Source: Granulicella sp. dw_53
Lineage (GTDB): Bacteria; Acidobacteriota; Terriglobia; Terriglobales; Acidobacteriaceae
NCBI RefSeq assembly: GCF_018449545.1
Contig: NZ_JAAVUR010000008.1
Coordinates: 1-64,000 of the forward strand
Direction of reading: 5' to 3'
DNA length: 64,000 nt
Shown: piece by piece, positions 54,087 to 62,496 of the stretch
Numbering within the stretch: the stretch's first letter is position 1
Layout of the letters: every line of letters begins with the position of its first letter
Made by a program: the position numbers and the translations under genes
The notes under the pieces: model-generated
What the model was told of the DNA's origin: nothing
The model's input: only the letters and a program-made list of their open reading frames with translations
Databases searched by the model: none

Positions 54087-55514
54087 TTATCGTGACGTCA
54101 GCCCCCATGTATTTAGCTGATCTATATAGGAAGTCACGTTTTGCAAAGTGTCCGTCATGATCCAAGTCTTGAAAGTCCACGTTCCAGTTGTAATTCCTCC
54201 ATCATAGTGAACCTCCCACTTTGCGAAATTGCTTCCATACTGTTGCGATGGACCGCCTGAGTTGTCGTAAAAGACAAACCCAGCGTTCGGTGAGTTCACA
54301 AATATTCCCATTGCCATCGAGGTGGGAGTAGTACCCGAGGCCAAAATCACTGCCTGTGGGCCGGGATTTAATGGAACGTCATATCCAGTGCCTGCGGACG
54401 TTCCTTGCTGTACGGCCAATAATGGGACAGTCGTCAAACTTCGACTGATCGGATTGTAGTAATAGTAATTATTAAATTGGGCGTTGAGATAACCTGTGGG
54501 TGCTTCAACAACTGCTTCGTTCATGGCGGCTGAATGTACTATCGTCTGATAAAGAGCTAAGGGCCAGTGGCGATCCTGATTGTCGGGCCCGACCCAATCC
54601 AAGGTTATAGTTTTTCCGATAGTGACATCAGGGTATATGACAGGATGATCTGCATCTCCTCCAAAGTTTGAGGGATTCCAATCAATAGGGACAGCGGCTG
54701 TCGACTGGGTACTCCCCGATGTAACGATTGATACGCACGGAGAGGGATGACGTGCATCGACGTTGATGTCTGGAGTTCCAAAAGTGTCACCAGCTTCTTC
54801 TAGCGACGACTGCGAACCAGTCGGGTACATTGCAGCTTGGAGCTGACGGCCATAGTCGTAATCATTTATAAATTGAACTCCATTCCACCACCATTCCCAT
54901 ACAGCGCATCCAGTAGCGATATTCGATTTCACTTCCACTCCGCCGCCATAAACAGATGCGAGTGATACGTCGGTGCCCGGATAGCGAGCATACCCATACC
55001 CGAGAGCTGCCTCAGAAGCATAAAAGGGAAGGTTCTGTGGATGAGCCACAGGAGACTGATCAACTACCAAAGCATGGTCACCTGCGTTAGGAGATGCCGG
55101 TTGGTTGTCATAAAAGCGGGTTAGTGCAGAAGTTCCAGTCTTGGCGGTGCCACTTGACCACATATAGCCGAGGATACCTTCTGTTATGAATCCGCCTTCG
55201 CCTGCCACAGTCGAGTCCATATGATCGGTAGCCTGTTGATTCACTAGACGATACAACGGCTGAAGCCCAGAGATAGGCACATTAGCGCTGTCAGTTGTCC
55301 GTGATGGAACGTAGAAAACTCCAACATGGGGGTGCATATCACGTTCATTCGCGCTCGTAGTGCTCGTGTAATCCGGGCCTAGTTGCATCTCCCAAATGGT
55401 GCTCAATCGTATAGGGGCCTCGGGAAGGCCTTGGGCCTGACATGGCAATCCGAGAGAGAAAAACATAAGAAGTGGGAGTATGCGATGTTGCAACGCTAAT
55501 CCTCTTGATAGCAT
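54087..55514 (-). CDS. Exported protein of unknown function, candidate conversion gene
   Basis: A 475-aa protein with a clear signal peptide (HRILPLLMFFSLGLPCQAQ) and an AAGGAA site before ATG 55514. The mature part is rich in Gly, Tyr and Trp (CAVWEWWWNGVQFINDYDYG) with many predicted beta strands. No catalytic motif is clear. It runs opposite to the lytic genes, next to the integrase end, so it may be expressed in the lysogen and change the host surface. Confidence 0.65.
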   Translation of the reverse strand: MLSRGLALQHRILPLLMFFSLGLPCQAQGLPEAPIRLSTIWEMQLGPDYTSTTSANERDMHPHVGVFYVPSRTTDSANVPISGLQPLYRLVNQQATDHMDSTVAGEGGFITEGILGYMWSSGTAKTGTSALTRFYDNQPASPNAGDHALVVDQSPVAHPQNLPFYASEAALGYGYARYPGTDVSLASVYGGGVEVKSNIATGCAVWEWWWNGVQFINDYDYGRQLQAAMYPTGSQSSLEEAGDTFGTPDINVDARHPSPCVSIVTSGSTQSTAAVPIDWNPSNFGGDADHPVIYPDVTIGKTITLDWVGPDNQDRHWPLALYQTIVHSAAMNEAVVEAPTGYLNAQFNNYYYYNPISRSLTTVPLLAVQQGTSAGTGYDVPLNPGPQAVILASGTTPTSMAMGIFVNSPNAGFVFYDNSGGPSQQYGSNFAKWEVHYDGGITTGTWTFKTWIMTDTLQNVTSYIDQLNTWGLTSR

Positions 55515-55849
55515 TGGAATTCCTTTCCAGGGCAGATTGGTAACGCATTTCGCGGTACGAGTAAACAATAGAAAATTTGCAGTGTGAGACTCGGTGCACT
55601 ATACGTATATCCAAAATATGCGATCAATAGTTATGAAGGGATGAACACTTAATTCTGGCTACTGCGTGGGTTCGATTATGGGAAATATAACTAATCTCCA
55701 AAGATCCCACCGAATCTACCCTTCACCTCATTGAACTTGTATCGATTCCGGGAGGTACACGCAGCTCAGGTAGCATTCCCAATATGGAACCGAACGAATA
55801 TTGACCGAGGGAGTAAAACCCGCCTGATCAATTGAGGCTCCAATCTCCG
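55515..55849. other. Intergenic region, divergent promoters
   Basis: About 330 bases between the exported-protein gene (minus) and the KH gene (plus). No coding region seen; it must hold the promoters of both. Confidence 0.5.
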
Positions 55850-56128
55850 ATGAATGACATTCAAATAATCGTTGACTGGATGGATAGCCTAATCCAGGTG
55901 CTGGTGGATTACCCAAAGGATGTTTTTGTGAAGGCACTACCCACTTCAGAGGGTTTCACTTTGTCTGTCATAGTCAATCCGGTTGACACCGAAAAGCTGA
56001 TCGGTAGAGAAGGCAGTAACGCTGAGGCTCTTCAACAACTTCTAGTGGAAGTCGGCATGGTGAAAAACCTGAAGCTCAGCTTGGATATTGAGGGGCAACA
56101 GGCTCCTCAGGAGAATGCAGTCCGATAG
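55850..56128 (+). CDS. KH-domain RNA-binding protein (KhpA-like)
   Basis: A 92-aa protein with a type-II KH motif: TLSVIVNPVDTEKLIGREGS with the GxxG loop GREG (52-55), then AEALQQLLVEVG and KLSLDIEG. It resembles KhpA, a small RNA-binding protein. ATG 55850 fits the domain start. Not expected in a phage. Confidence 0.72.
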   Translation: MNDIQIIVDWMDSLIQVLVDYPKDVFVKALPTSEGFTLSVIVNPVDTEKLIGREGSNAEALQQLLVEVGMVKNLKLSLDIEGQQAPQENAVR

Positions 56129-56156
56129 CTGTCATCCTTGGGCTAGATTGGTCTGT

Positions 56157-56438
56157 CTAGTTCGGTCGGTCTATTTTCTGCTCCACAAATCCAATCGCTC
56201 TCAATACGTCTAGAGGGACATTCTTCTGAAAGACCAACATCGTGCAATTGGAATCGAAGTCCTCAGATAGCGCTTCCTCGGATTCCTCAGGGTTGATCAG
56301 TTCGGCGCATAGAAGTTCACATATGCAGAATGACTTGGTTTGGTAGACCTTCAGCCAACTCCGAACAGGTTTCGCCGGGGCCAACACGAGGACCCTATAA
56401 CCTTCCGTTGCACGGGTAATTAGAAGTCTGGCATCCAT
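56157..56438 (-). CDS. Small minus-strand prophage protein
   Basis: About 93 aa, ATG at 56436-56438, inside a palindromic CATG shared with the opposite-strand start at 56437. The sequence is protein-like (GYRVLVLAPAKPVRSWLKVY, then FQKNVPLDVLRAIGFVEQ). No ribosome site is obvious. Not recognised. Confidence 0.45.
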   Translation of the reverse strand: MDARLLITRATEGYRVLVLAPAKPVRSWLKVYQTKSFCICELLCAELINPEESEEALSEDFDSNCTMLVFQKNVPLDVLRAIGFVEQKIDRPN

Positions 56439-56628
56439 GCCGGAGAGTATAGAGCAGACTCGTAAAAGCATCGTATTGATTGTGCCTATAAGCAGTCTTG
56501 CGCCGATTCAAGCCGGATATTTTCTCCCGAATCGGAACGGAGGTCGTATCGCTCGGTCACTACGGCAAGTCCTTATGGCCGTGAGTGCAAAGAAAGACCT
56601 CAATCTGACTTTGGATATTGAGGGGTAA
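56437..56628 (+). CDS. Second, divergent KH-like protein
   Basis: A 63-aa protein. Its end (RQVLMAVSAKKDLNLTLDIEG) is close to the end of the first KH protein, and NRNG takes the place of the GxxG loop. The N-terminal strand is shorter, so it may be a degenerate paralogue. Confidence 0.5.
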   Translation: MPESIEQTRKSIVLIVPISSLAPIQAGYFLPNRNGGRIARSLRQVLMAVSAKKDLNLTLDIEG

Positions 56629-56860
56629 TCAAACTCTCATGGATAAAGACGTCCTTCCTCAATGAATACAAGGAAAATTGGAGACTTCCACAGGGATATC
56701 TGGGATTTATTAAGTTTGCCGCATGATTTGAACAGTGAATATGGGGATTCTCGCATGTGGCCACAATACGTTGCGCCTTTATACTTGACGACCCCATTGG
56801 GTAGCGGTACCTTACGGCTGCAACTGTAATTAAATCTGCTTTTCCACAGGAGCTTCAATC

Positions 56861-56986
56861 ATGGCAACATCACCCAAACAAGCATCGCAGGCCGGGAAGG
56901 ACCTGCGGAAACCCTCAACCCCAAAGGCAGACCGTGGCCCCATCGCATCTGCTCTGTCCCAAACGAAACGTTCCCCCAAACGATAA
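56861..56986 (+). CDS. Tiny basic protein
   Basis: A 41-aa frame with an AGGAG ribosome site and protein-like sequence (SPKQASQAGKDLRKPSTPKA), basic and probably disordered. Similar tiny proteins recur in phages and bacteria; function unknown. Confidence 0.55.
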   Translation: MATSPKQASQAGKDLRKPSTPKADRGPIASALSQTKRSPKR

Positions 56987-56987
56987 T

Positions 56988-57042
56988 CCGTAGTCCAAAT
57001 TACGCCCCCGAGCGGAGGCAATGCCGTGAGGGGGCACTACGG
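56988..57042. terminator. Nested hairpin, bidirectional terminator
   Basis: Outer CCGTAGT (56988-56994) pairs with ACTACGG (57036-57042); inner GCCCCC pairs with GGGGGC; a short CGG/CCG lies within. It lies between convergent genes, the tiny protein and the integrase. Confidence 0.65.
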
Positions 57043-57088
57043 AGGCCACTATCCATTCCCAATCTCACCTGAACAGAGGTGAATCCTA

Positions 57089-58258
57089 CTATGCAGCTCT
57101 GGATCGGTTTATCTTCGCCATTGCTTCATGCATTTGCTCGTTATCGACATGCGCATATCGCTGAGTAGTGGCGATGGAGCCATGACCACACAGAATCTGT
57201 ACGATTTTTAGATTGACTCCTGCTGCAACCAGACGGCTGGCAAAGGAATGCCTCAAATCGTGCCATCTGAATTGCTTTATACCCGCCTCATTGCGTGCAT
57301 CTGTCCACCATTCCCTATTAACTGCAATGTTGAATACTCGGCCATCAGAAGACATCCTCTGGCGTTCGCCATCTTGGAGACGGGTAATCTCCTCCTGAAT
57401 GGTACGAAGCTCCTGGAGGGCTTCGTACACGTCATCAATCATGGGTATGGTTTGAGGTTTGCCCGTCTTGTTCATGGCTGGAGGGATATGCAGCTCCCGA
57501 TTGTCAAAGTCAATATGTTCGGACCATTTTAGGTTGTATTGATTGCTTTTACGTAGTCCAGTACCAAGGGCTAGAGTCAACTCATGAGGGTGGCAGCGAA
57601 GGAACAGCTTGCGGAGCCTGTGGTGTTCTGGGCATTCAGCAATCCACTTGTCTAGGACCTTCCTAATCGCCTCTTCCTCTTCTGGCCGAAGTTGGCGAGG
57701 ATGGTCAGGTGCCTCTACATGGAACTGTTGCTGATCCCGTACGGGATTGTGATCTACCTTCCCCGAATCCATGGCAACGCGGTAGACGCTGGAGAGAACA
57801 GAACGATACCTGTTCAGGGTAGCGGGTTTCTTATTCAGGCTCAGTAGCCAATTCCTTATTTCATAGCCTTTGATCGATGCAGCAGAACGGCCATTGAAGC
57901 CCTCCAGAATCGCCTTTACGCGTTGTTTAGGACTGGACTGGTCTCTCGGTGGTTTGGGGCACGAAGGGCTGCTTATAAAGGCTAAATAATCCTCACATAG
58001 CTGGTTGATTGTGATCCCAGATTGAACACCATCTATTTGAGAGAGGGTTCGCGTCTGTTCCTTGGCTGACTTGGCGACAGTTCCAGGGACGACACCCCGT
58101 TTGATGAGTTTCGTTTTGGCAAGTTCGGCCTCTGCCTCAGATTGAGAGCCTATTCGTCTACGGACGTTCTTTCCATCAAACCTGTACCGGATATACCAAA
58201 TACCGCTGCCTGGAACCTTCTCGAATACGCCGGAAACTGCTTTAGGTTTACGCGCCAT
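57089..58258 (-). CDS. int: Tyrosine-family integrase
   Basis: A 389-aa phage integrase. N-terminal arm-binding and SAM-like domains precede the catalytic part with R236 (GTGLRKSN), lysine near 264-267, HxxR at 333-336 (HDLRH), H359 (CGHG) and nucleophile Y368 (TQRYAH). All catalytic residues are present, so it should be active. It is transcribed away from attR, 180 bases inside it, and its upstream region carries the 19-bp repeat. Confidence 0.95.
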   Translation of the reverse strand: MARKPKAVSGVFEKVPGSGIWYIRYRFDGKNVRRRIGSQSEAEAELAKTKLIKRGVVPGTVAKSAKEQTRTLSQIDGVQSGITINQLCEDYLAFISSPSCPKPPRDQSSPKQRVKAILEGFNGRSAASIKGYEIRNWLLSLNKKPATLNRYRSVLSSVYRVAMDSGKVDHNPVRDQQQFHVEAPDHPRQLRPEEEEAIRKVLDKWIAECPEHHRLRKLFLRCHPHELTLALGTGLRKSNQYNLKWSEHIDFDNRELHIPPAMNKTGKPQTIPMIDDVYEALQELRTIQEEITRLQDGERQRMSSDGRVFNIAVNREWWTDARNEAGIKQFRWHDLRHSFASRLVAAGVNLKIVQILCGHGSIATTQRYAHVDNEQMHEAMAKINRSRAA

Positions 58259-58295
58259 AACTCCTAGCCTCTGGGTCTACGTTATCACCGTTCCG

Positions 58296-58314
58296 GGGTT
58301 CAAAAGGGTTCATT
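58296..58314 (+). promoter_or_regulatory. Candidate arm-type integrase site, right
   Basis: An exact copy of the 19-mer at 17902-17920, 38 bases upstream of the integrase start and 124 bases inside attR. It could serve recombination and also control of int. Confidence 0.55.
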
Positions 58315-58437
58315 CGTACTAGTAATGGCATTATGTGGCAGGGAAGTGCAATGGAGACAAAACTCATAATATCCAATGAATACGCAGTGTTTCGTTGCAT
58401 CTCATTGCAGAAGCGAAATGGTCAAATTCCATAAATC

Positions 58438-58490
58438 CGGCCCTTTCAAGGCTGAGAGTCCGGGTTCGAGCCCCGGTGGCGCTACCAAAA
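58438..58490 (+). other. attR: attR core, 3' tRNA-Glu fragment
   Basis: A 53-bp copy of the tRNA 3' part, without the 5' half, so not a working tRNA. It marks the right end of the prophage. Confidence 0.93.
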
Positions 58491-58849
58491 ATCAATCACT
58501 TACGAGATACGCCTTCGAGAGCTGCGGGTGCATCTTTGGCGGAGCTAGCCGGAAGGTGTTGGGTTCGGCGTTCGAACCTGCAACGGCGGAAACATTAAGG
58601 GTGCCCGGAGAATGTGAGTCCGAGCGAATCTACCGTTTGGTTCGGATCGTTGTTCCCTCAAACTCTTGGAGACGATCAGAGCTTGGAATCGACCGGCTCG
58701 GAAGCAGGGCAAGGCAGCAATTTTGATCGTTCCTTTGGCCCTGGGCCTCCCCAAAAGGTTAACCTGTTTCTCGATCCGAGCATTCGGACCTTCGTTCCTG
58801 TCTAAACCCACGATCGAGCTATTTTCTTACAATGTGAGTCGTCAGAGGT
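58491..58849. other. Intergenic region
   Basis: About 360 bases between attR and the hydrolase gene; no coding region seen. Confidence 0.5.
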
Positions 58850-59650
58850 TTATGGCTGAAGCGAACTGGCGGCTTTCTCGACGAGAGCCGATATATCTGG
58901 AGCGTGACTTATCATGGCTAGGTGTCCCGATTGAAGGGTGAGTGTCGTGGCGTTCATTCGCTTTGCCATTGTCGCCTCGAGTGTCGGAGAGATCACTCTG
59001 TCGTTGCTCGCAACGACATACCAGGTAGGAACAAGCTTCCAAGCCACTTGTGTCACGGATGCATTAAGCGCATTCGGGGCTGAAACGGGTCCTTGTGTTG
59101 CCGCGACTGTCGTCTGATCGGCAGCGGACAGATCCTGTGCGAGATCGTTTGCAACTCCCGTGTCGGATACCGTTAGGAAGCCAGAGGTATCCATCGAGAA
59201 ATCGTTGTTGATAGGGGTTGATGGGACCGTACCATTTAGCGATACCGCAGATTCCCCCAAATCAGGCGCGTAGGCAGACACATATACCATGCCTGCAACC
59301 TTGGGATCGACGCCGGCCTGTGTGATGACCACCCCTCCGTACGAATGGCCTACGAGCAGGGTCTTGCCAGTTTCACGTCCCAGGGCGCGCTGTACGACTG
59401 CCACGTCATCTGCCAGCGACGTAAGCGGTAGTTGAACTGCCGTTACGTTGTAGCCGTCTGCATGCAGCGTCGCAATGACGTCATCCCAGCATGATCCGTC
59501 GGCCCACGCGCCATGCACTAGTAGTACATTCTTGATACCTGAAGGCCCCGATGCTTGTACGACCGGTGAGCTCTGAGAAGTGCAGCCGCTCAGCGCGAGC
59601 GCGGCAAGGATAAGCGGTTTGGAGCCATTAAATAAAGTGGATTTGAACAT
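58850..59650 (-). CDS. Alpha/beta hydrolase lipoprotein
   Basis: A 266-aa exported hydrolase. The N-terminus has a lipobox (ALSGC), so it is probably a lipoprotein. The core shows VLLVHGAWADGSCW, the nucleophile elbow GHSYGG and a late SGHLAM His region. It is a paralogue of the gene at 60515. Substrate unknown; this subfamily contains many esterase-like proteins. Confidence 0.82.
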   Translation of the reverse strand: MFKSTLFNGSKPLILAALALSGCTSQSSPVVQASGPSGIKNVLLVHGAWADGSCWDDVIATLHADGYNVTAVQLPLTSLADDVAVVQRALGRETGKTLLVGHSYGGVVITQAGVDPKVAGMVYVSAYAPDLGESAVSLNGTVPSTPINNDFSMDTSGFLTVSDTGVANDLAQDLSAADQTTVAATQGPVSAPNALNASVTQVAWKLVPTWYVVASNDRVISPTLEATMAKRMNATTLTLQSGHLAMISHAPDISALVEKAASSLQP

Positions 59651-59751
59651 CTAGTGGTCCTTTCCCTTCTAGTCTTCTAGTGAAGATGGGACATGAGTGA
59701 TTCGACAGAATGCCAGGCTTGCGAGTGTTGGCAGAGTCGGTGGTGTTTGTC

Positions 59752-60206
59752 TCAGTGGAGCGCCAGAAAGACTAGGGCGATCGCGACAACATCCTCAAGT
59801 AGAGCCGCCGGCAGATCGCGCCCAAATAATCGCGCGGCAGTGGCTCTCGCCTTGGAACCTGCGAGTGTTCCGAGAATGCTGCCGACGATTCCCGCCAGAA
59901 CTCCCATAAGAAGATGTTCGTGTGAGACGCCTATTGCCGCACCAGTGAGTGCACCCATCAACATCCGAGCACCGAATTGCGGAGGAACAAGCCGGCTTGG
60001 GGTTTTGGGCAGCTTGTCGGTAACTAGCTCACCGATCGCGAGCAGGCTAGTAACGAACGGCGTTGCTCTAAAACCCAAAAATGCAAGCATGTCCCCTGAA
60101 GGGGTAACTTATCGGAGCTAGCTGCCCAGCTAACAGCCGCGAGGCCAACAAGAGCGCGAAGACCACACGCAACACCCACTACGAAGGCCGAGATTAAGAC
60201 GGACAT
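59752..60206 (-). pseudogene. DUF4126 membrane protein gene, frameshifted
   Basis: The N-terminal part (SVLISAFVVGVACGLRALVG, from 60206) and the C-terminal part (LAFLGFRATPFVTSLLAIGE to 59752) lie in different frames. Inserting one G after the TG at 60089-60088 restores T-W-L-A-F-L-G, the expected family sequence. A single-base deletion or a sequence error is likely. The intact protein would have about four membrane helices. Confidence 0.75.
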
Positions 60207-60514
60207 ACAATGTTCTCCTTTAAAAGATGGTTCGGCGAATCGGCAGGTAAAAAAAGAGCCTGTCCTTAGGCTGTTGGAGGAAGAAGGTTCCCAGAATAAA
60301 GTGGACTCAGCGCAAGGAAGACGAGGCAGTCAATTCCATCTCCGGTATACCCCTTGAATTTTTCAGCAATAGAGGAGACCGGTTCTGGCGAGATCGGATA
60401 GCGTCGTTCATGCTGTCTCTGTATAAGAAGAGATGATCTGACGCATCCTGTTTCGCAAGGTACGTCAGATAGCATCACTTCCGCTATTGTGTGAGAGAAG
60501 AACAACAGCTTGTT
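60207..60514. other. Intergenic region
   Basis: About 300 bases. One open frame (60266-60505, minus) has no ribosome site or recognisable features, so nothing coding is claimed here. Confidence 0.5.
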
Positions 60515-61306
60515 CTACTTCGAAGCGGCCTTTGATGCCGCATCGAGGATCACATTAGCAACTTTCGCTGGTTGAGCGAGCATGATTACGTGGCTGGAGG
60601 AGACAGTAGTGGTTGTCGCGCCGATCTTTTTTGCCTGAGCGGCTTCGAGTTCGGGTGAAATCGTCCGATCGGTTGTAGCGACGATGTACCACGAGGGTTT
60701 CGACTTCCACGCCGGATTTGTGACCTCACCCTTCATGGCGCCAACGCTCGTTGGCACTTGGGTAGCCGTGAGGATGGCAATTTCTTTGGGGGAAAGGTCT
60801 TGCGCCATATCTTCAGCTATCCCTTTAGGAGTCAGTTTGAGGAAACCACTCTTGTCTGGACGCAACTCTGAGCCTACGGGTGTTGCAACGCTCGTGATGA
60901 GGCCGAAAGCGGATTCTCCCTTATCCGGTGCGACTGCCGAAACATAGACGAGTCCCGCGACCTTCGGATCATTTCCGGCTTCGGTGATGACAGCTCCGCC
61001 GTAGGAGTGACCGACGAGCAATACCGGCCCGTCCTCGAGATCAATAGCCCGCTGCGTTGCTGAAACATCGTCCGCGAATGATGTTAGCGGGATCTGAACA
61101 GCAACAACATGCAACCCCTTCGCCTCCAGCAATGGAATGATCTTGGACCAGCACGAACCGTCCGCCCATGCCCCGTGAATGAGCAGTACGGTTTTTACCG
61201 CTGCATTGGGTTGCGTTTGTGCCGTCGCCTTAGTCGCAGGAACGGTGATCGCGAGTAGTGTGGCGCACGTCGCCATCACATTCCTAACAAACTTGAATGC
61301 TTGCAT
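60515..61306 (-). CDS. Exported alpha/beta hydrolase, paralogue
   Basis: A 263-aa hydrolase from ATG 61306, with AAGGAG upstream. A signal peptide (ATCATLLAITVPATKATAQ) precedes VLLIHGAWADGSCW and GHSYGG. It is very similar to the gene at 58850 but has a plain signal rather than a lipobox, so it is probably soluble in the periplasm. Confidence 0.82.
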   Translation of the reverse strand: MQAFKFVRNVMATCATLLAITVPATKATAQTQPNAAVKTVLLIHGAWADGSCWSKIIPLLEAKGLHVVAVQIPLTSFADDVSATQRAIDLEDGPVLLVGHSYGGAVITEAGNDPKVAGLVYVSAVAPDKGESAFGLITSVATPVGSELRPDKSGFLKLTPKGIAEDMAQDLSPKEIAILTATQVPTSVGAMKGEVTNPAWKSKPSWYIVATTDRTISPELEAAQAKKIGATTTTVSSSHVIMLAQPAKVANVILDAASKAASK

Positions 61307-61520
61307 TATCTTTCTCCTTGGTGAACGGAAGGTCCGCACAAGACTCGCAGCTGCTCTGTCAGACCCCGTACGGACTGCCAATGCGAACAAGCACACAGTT
61401 CTTGTGGCCATTCTCACATTCGCTATCCTGTTTCATCTGAGCGTAGTTCTGGATGAGGGGAGGCATCTAGGCGAAAACTATCAAAAACTGGCCATTCCTG
61501 CTGGAAATATCAAGGTGACG

Positions 61521-61550
61521 GAAAAGAAAAGACCCGCCATGACGGCGGGC
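61521..61550 (-). terminator. Rho-independent terminator for the AraC operon
   Basis: On the minus strand the stem CCCGCC/GGCGGG is followed by TCTTTTCTTTTC. It lies just after the second AraC gene. Confidence 0.8.
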
Positions 61551-61593
61551 CACTTGCATGATGGATCGGGTACTTAAGTCCACTTATTCGAGG

Positions 61594-62496
61594 TTACTTT
61601 TTTGAGTTGCGCCACTCACCGGGACTCTGCTTTAAGAATCGCCGAAACGATTTATTCAAAGCAGATTGATCCGGGAAGCCGCAGCGGAGTGCGATGTCTG
61701 CGAGTGGAAGATCCGAATGTAAGAGATAGGTCTTTGCCATATCGATTCGCCGTTCGATGAGCCAACGATAAGGGGGGCGCCCAAAAGTCTTTCGGAACGC
61801 GCGGGCAAAATGACTGACAGATAATTCACATTCGGCAGCCACGGAATAGAGCGAAGTTTTGCCCTGCAAATTCGCCTCCAAAAACTCAGTAGCTCGACGA
61901 ATTTGCCACGCCGACAATCCACCTCTGGTTGAGGTCTCTTTTTCGAAGCCTCTTCCATAACGATGTACAGCATGCGCGAGGATTCCAAGTCCTACCTGAT
62001 CCACGAATAATTGAGACGAAGAGTGGGGATTTCTCAATGCGGGCAAAAGAGCCAGGCCTAAGGAATGAAGAGTTTCATCGACACCCTTCCTGCCCCGCAG
62101 GAGATTATCAATTGGGTTCATTTGGTTGTCGTAGCAGAATCCGTTCAAAGTCTTACGAGGTATGTAGAACTGAAGAAAGTAATATGGCTCTGGAAGGTAA
62201 AGAACCGGCGGCTTTTCAAGGTCGGAGATACAAGCAGAACCTGCGGAGAGTTTCTCTTCCAGGGCAAGCCGTCCGCGAACCCATAGGGAGCTATTGTTGT
62301 TCTCCCGCAGATGAAGATGGATTGAGAATGCTTCTTCAGCAGGTACAGGCAAAGGGAGCTCAGGCATCCCGTCAGAACGGAGTTCAGTTACTGCAAATTG
62401 AAGTTGTCTGGCTGACTAAACAGTCAGCGTTGGAGCAGAGGAGAGATGGAAGTATCTCCCAAATTTTGTGCCGTATGCCCCTTGTTCGCTGGTCAT
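61594..62496 (-). pseudogene. AraC-family regulator with in-frame amber codon
   Basis: An ATG at 62496, overlapping the upstream AraC stop as ATGA and preceded by AAGGAG, opens a frame reading TSEQGAYGTKFGRYFHLSS. A TAG at 62418-62416 (codon 27) interrupts it. The same frame then continues as SARQLQFAVTELRSD and on to a full AraC HTH pair at the C-terminus. A shorter product could start at 62367 (257 aa). The DNA-binding end is intact. Confidence 0.7.

Noticed and set aside
58438-58490. Third tRNA-Glu gene
   Set aside because: Only the 3' part is present; the sequence upstream does not form an acceptor or D arm, so it is the attR remnant.
60266-60505. 79-aa minus-strand frame
   Set aside because: No ribosome site, no recognisable domain, irregular composition.
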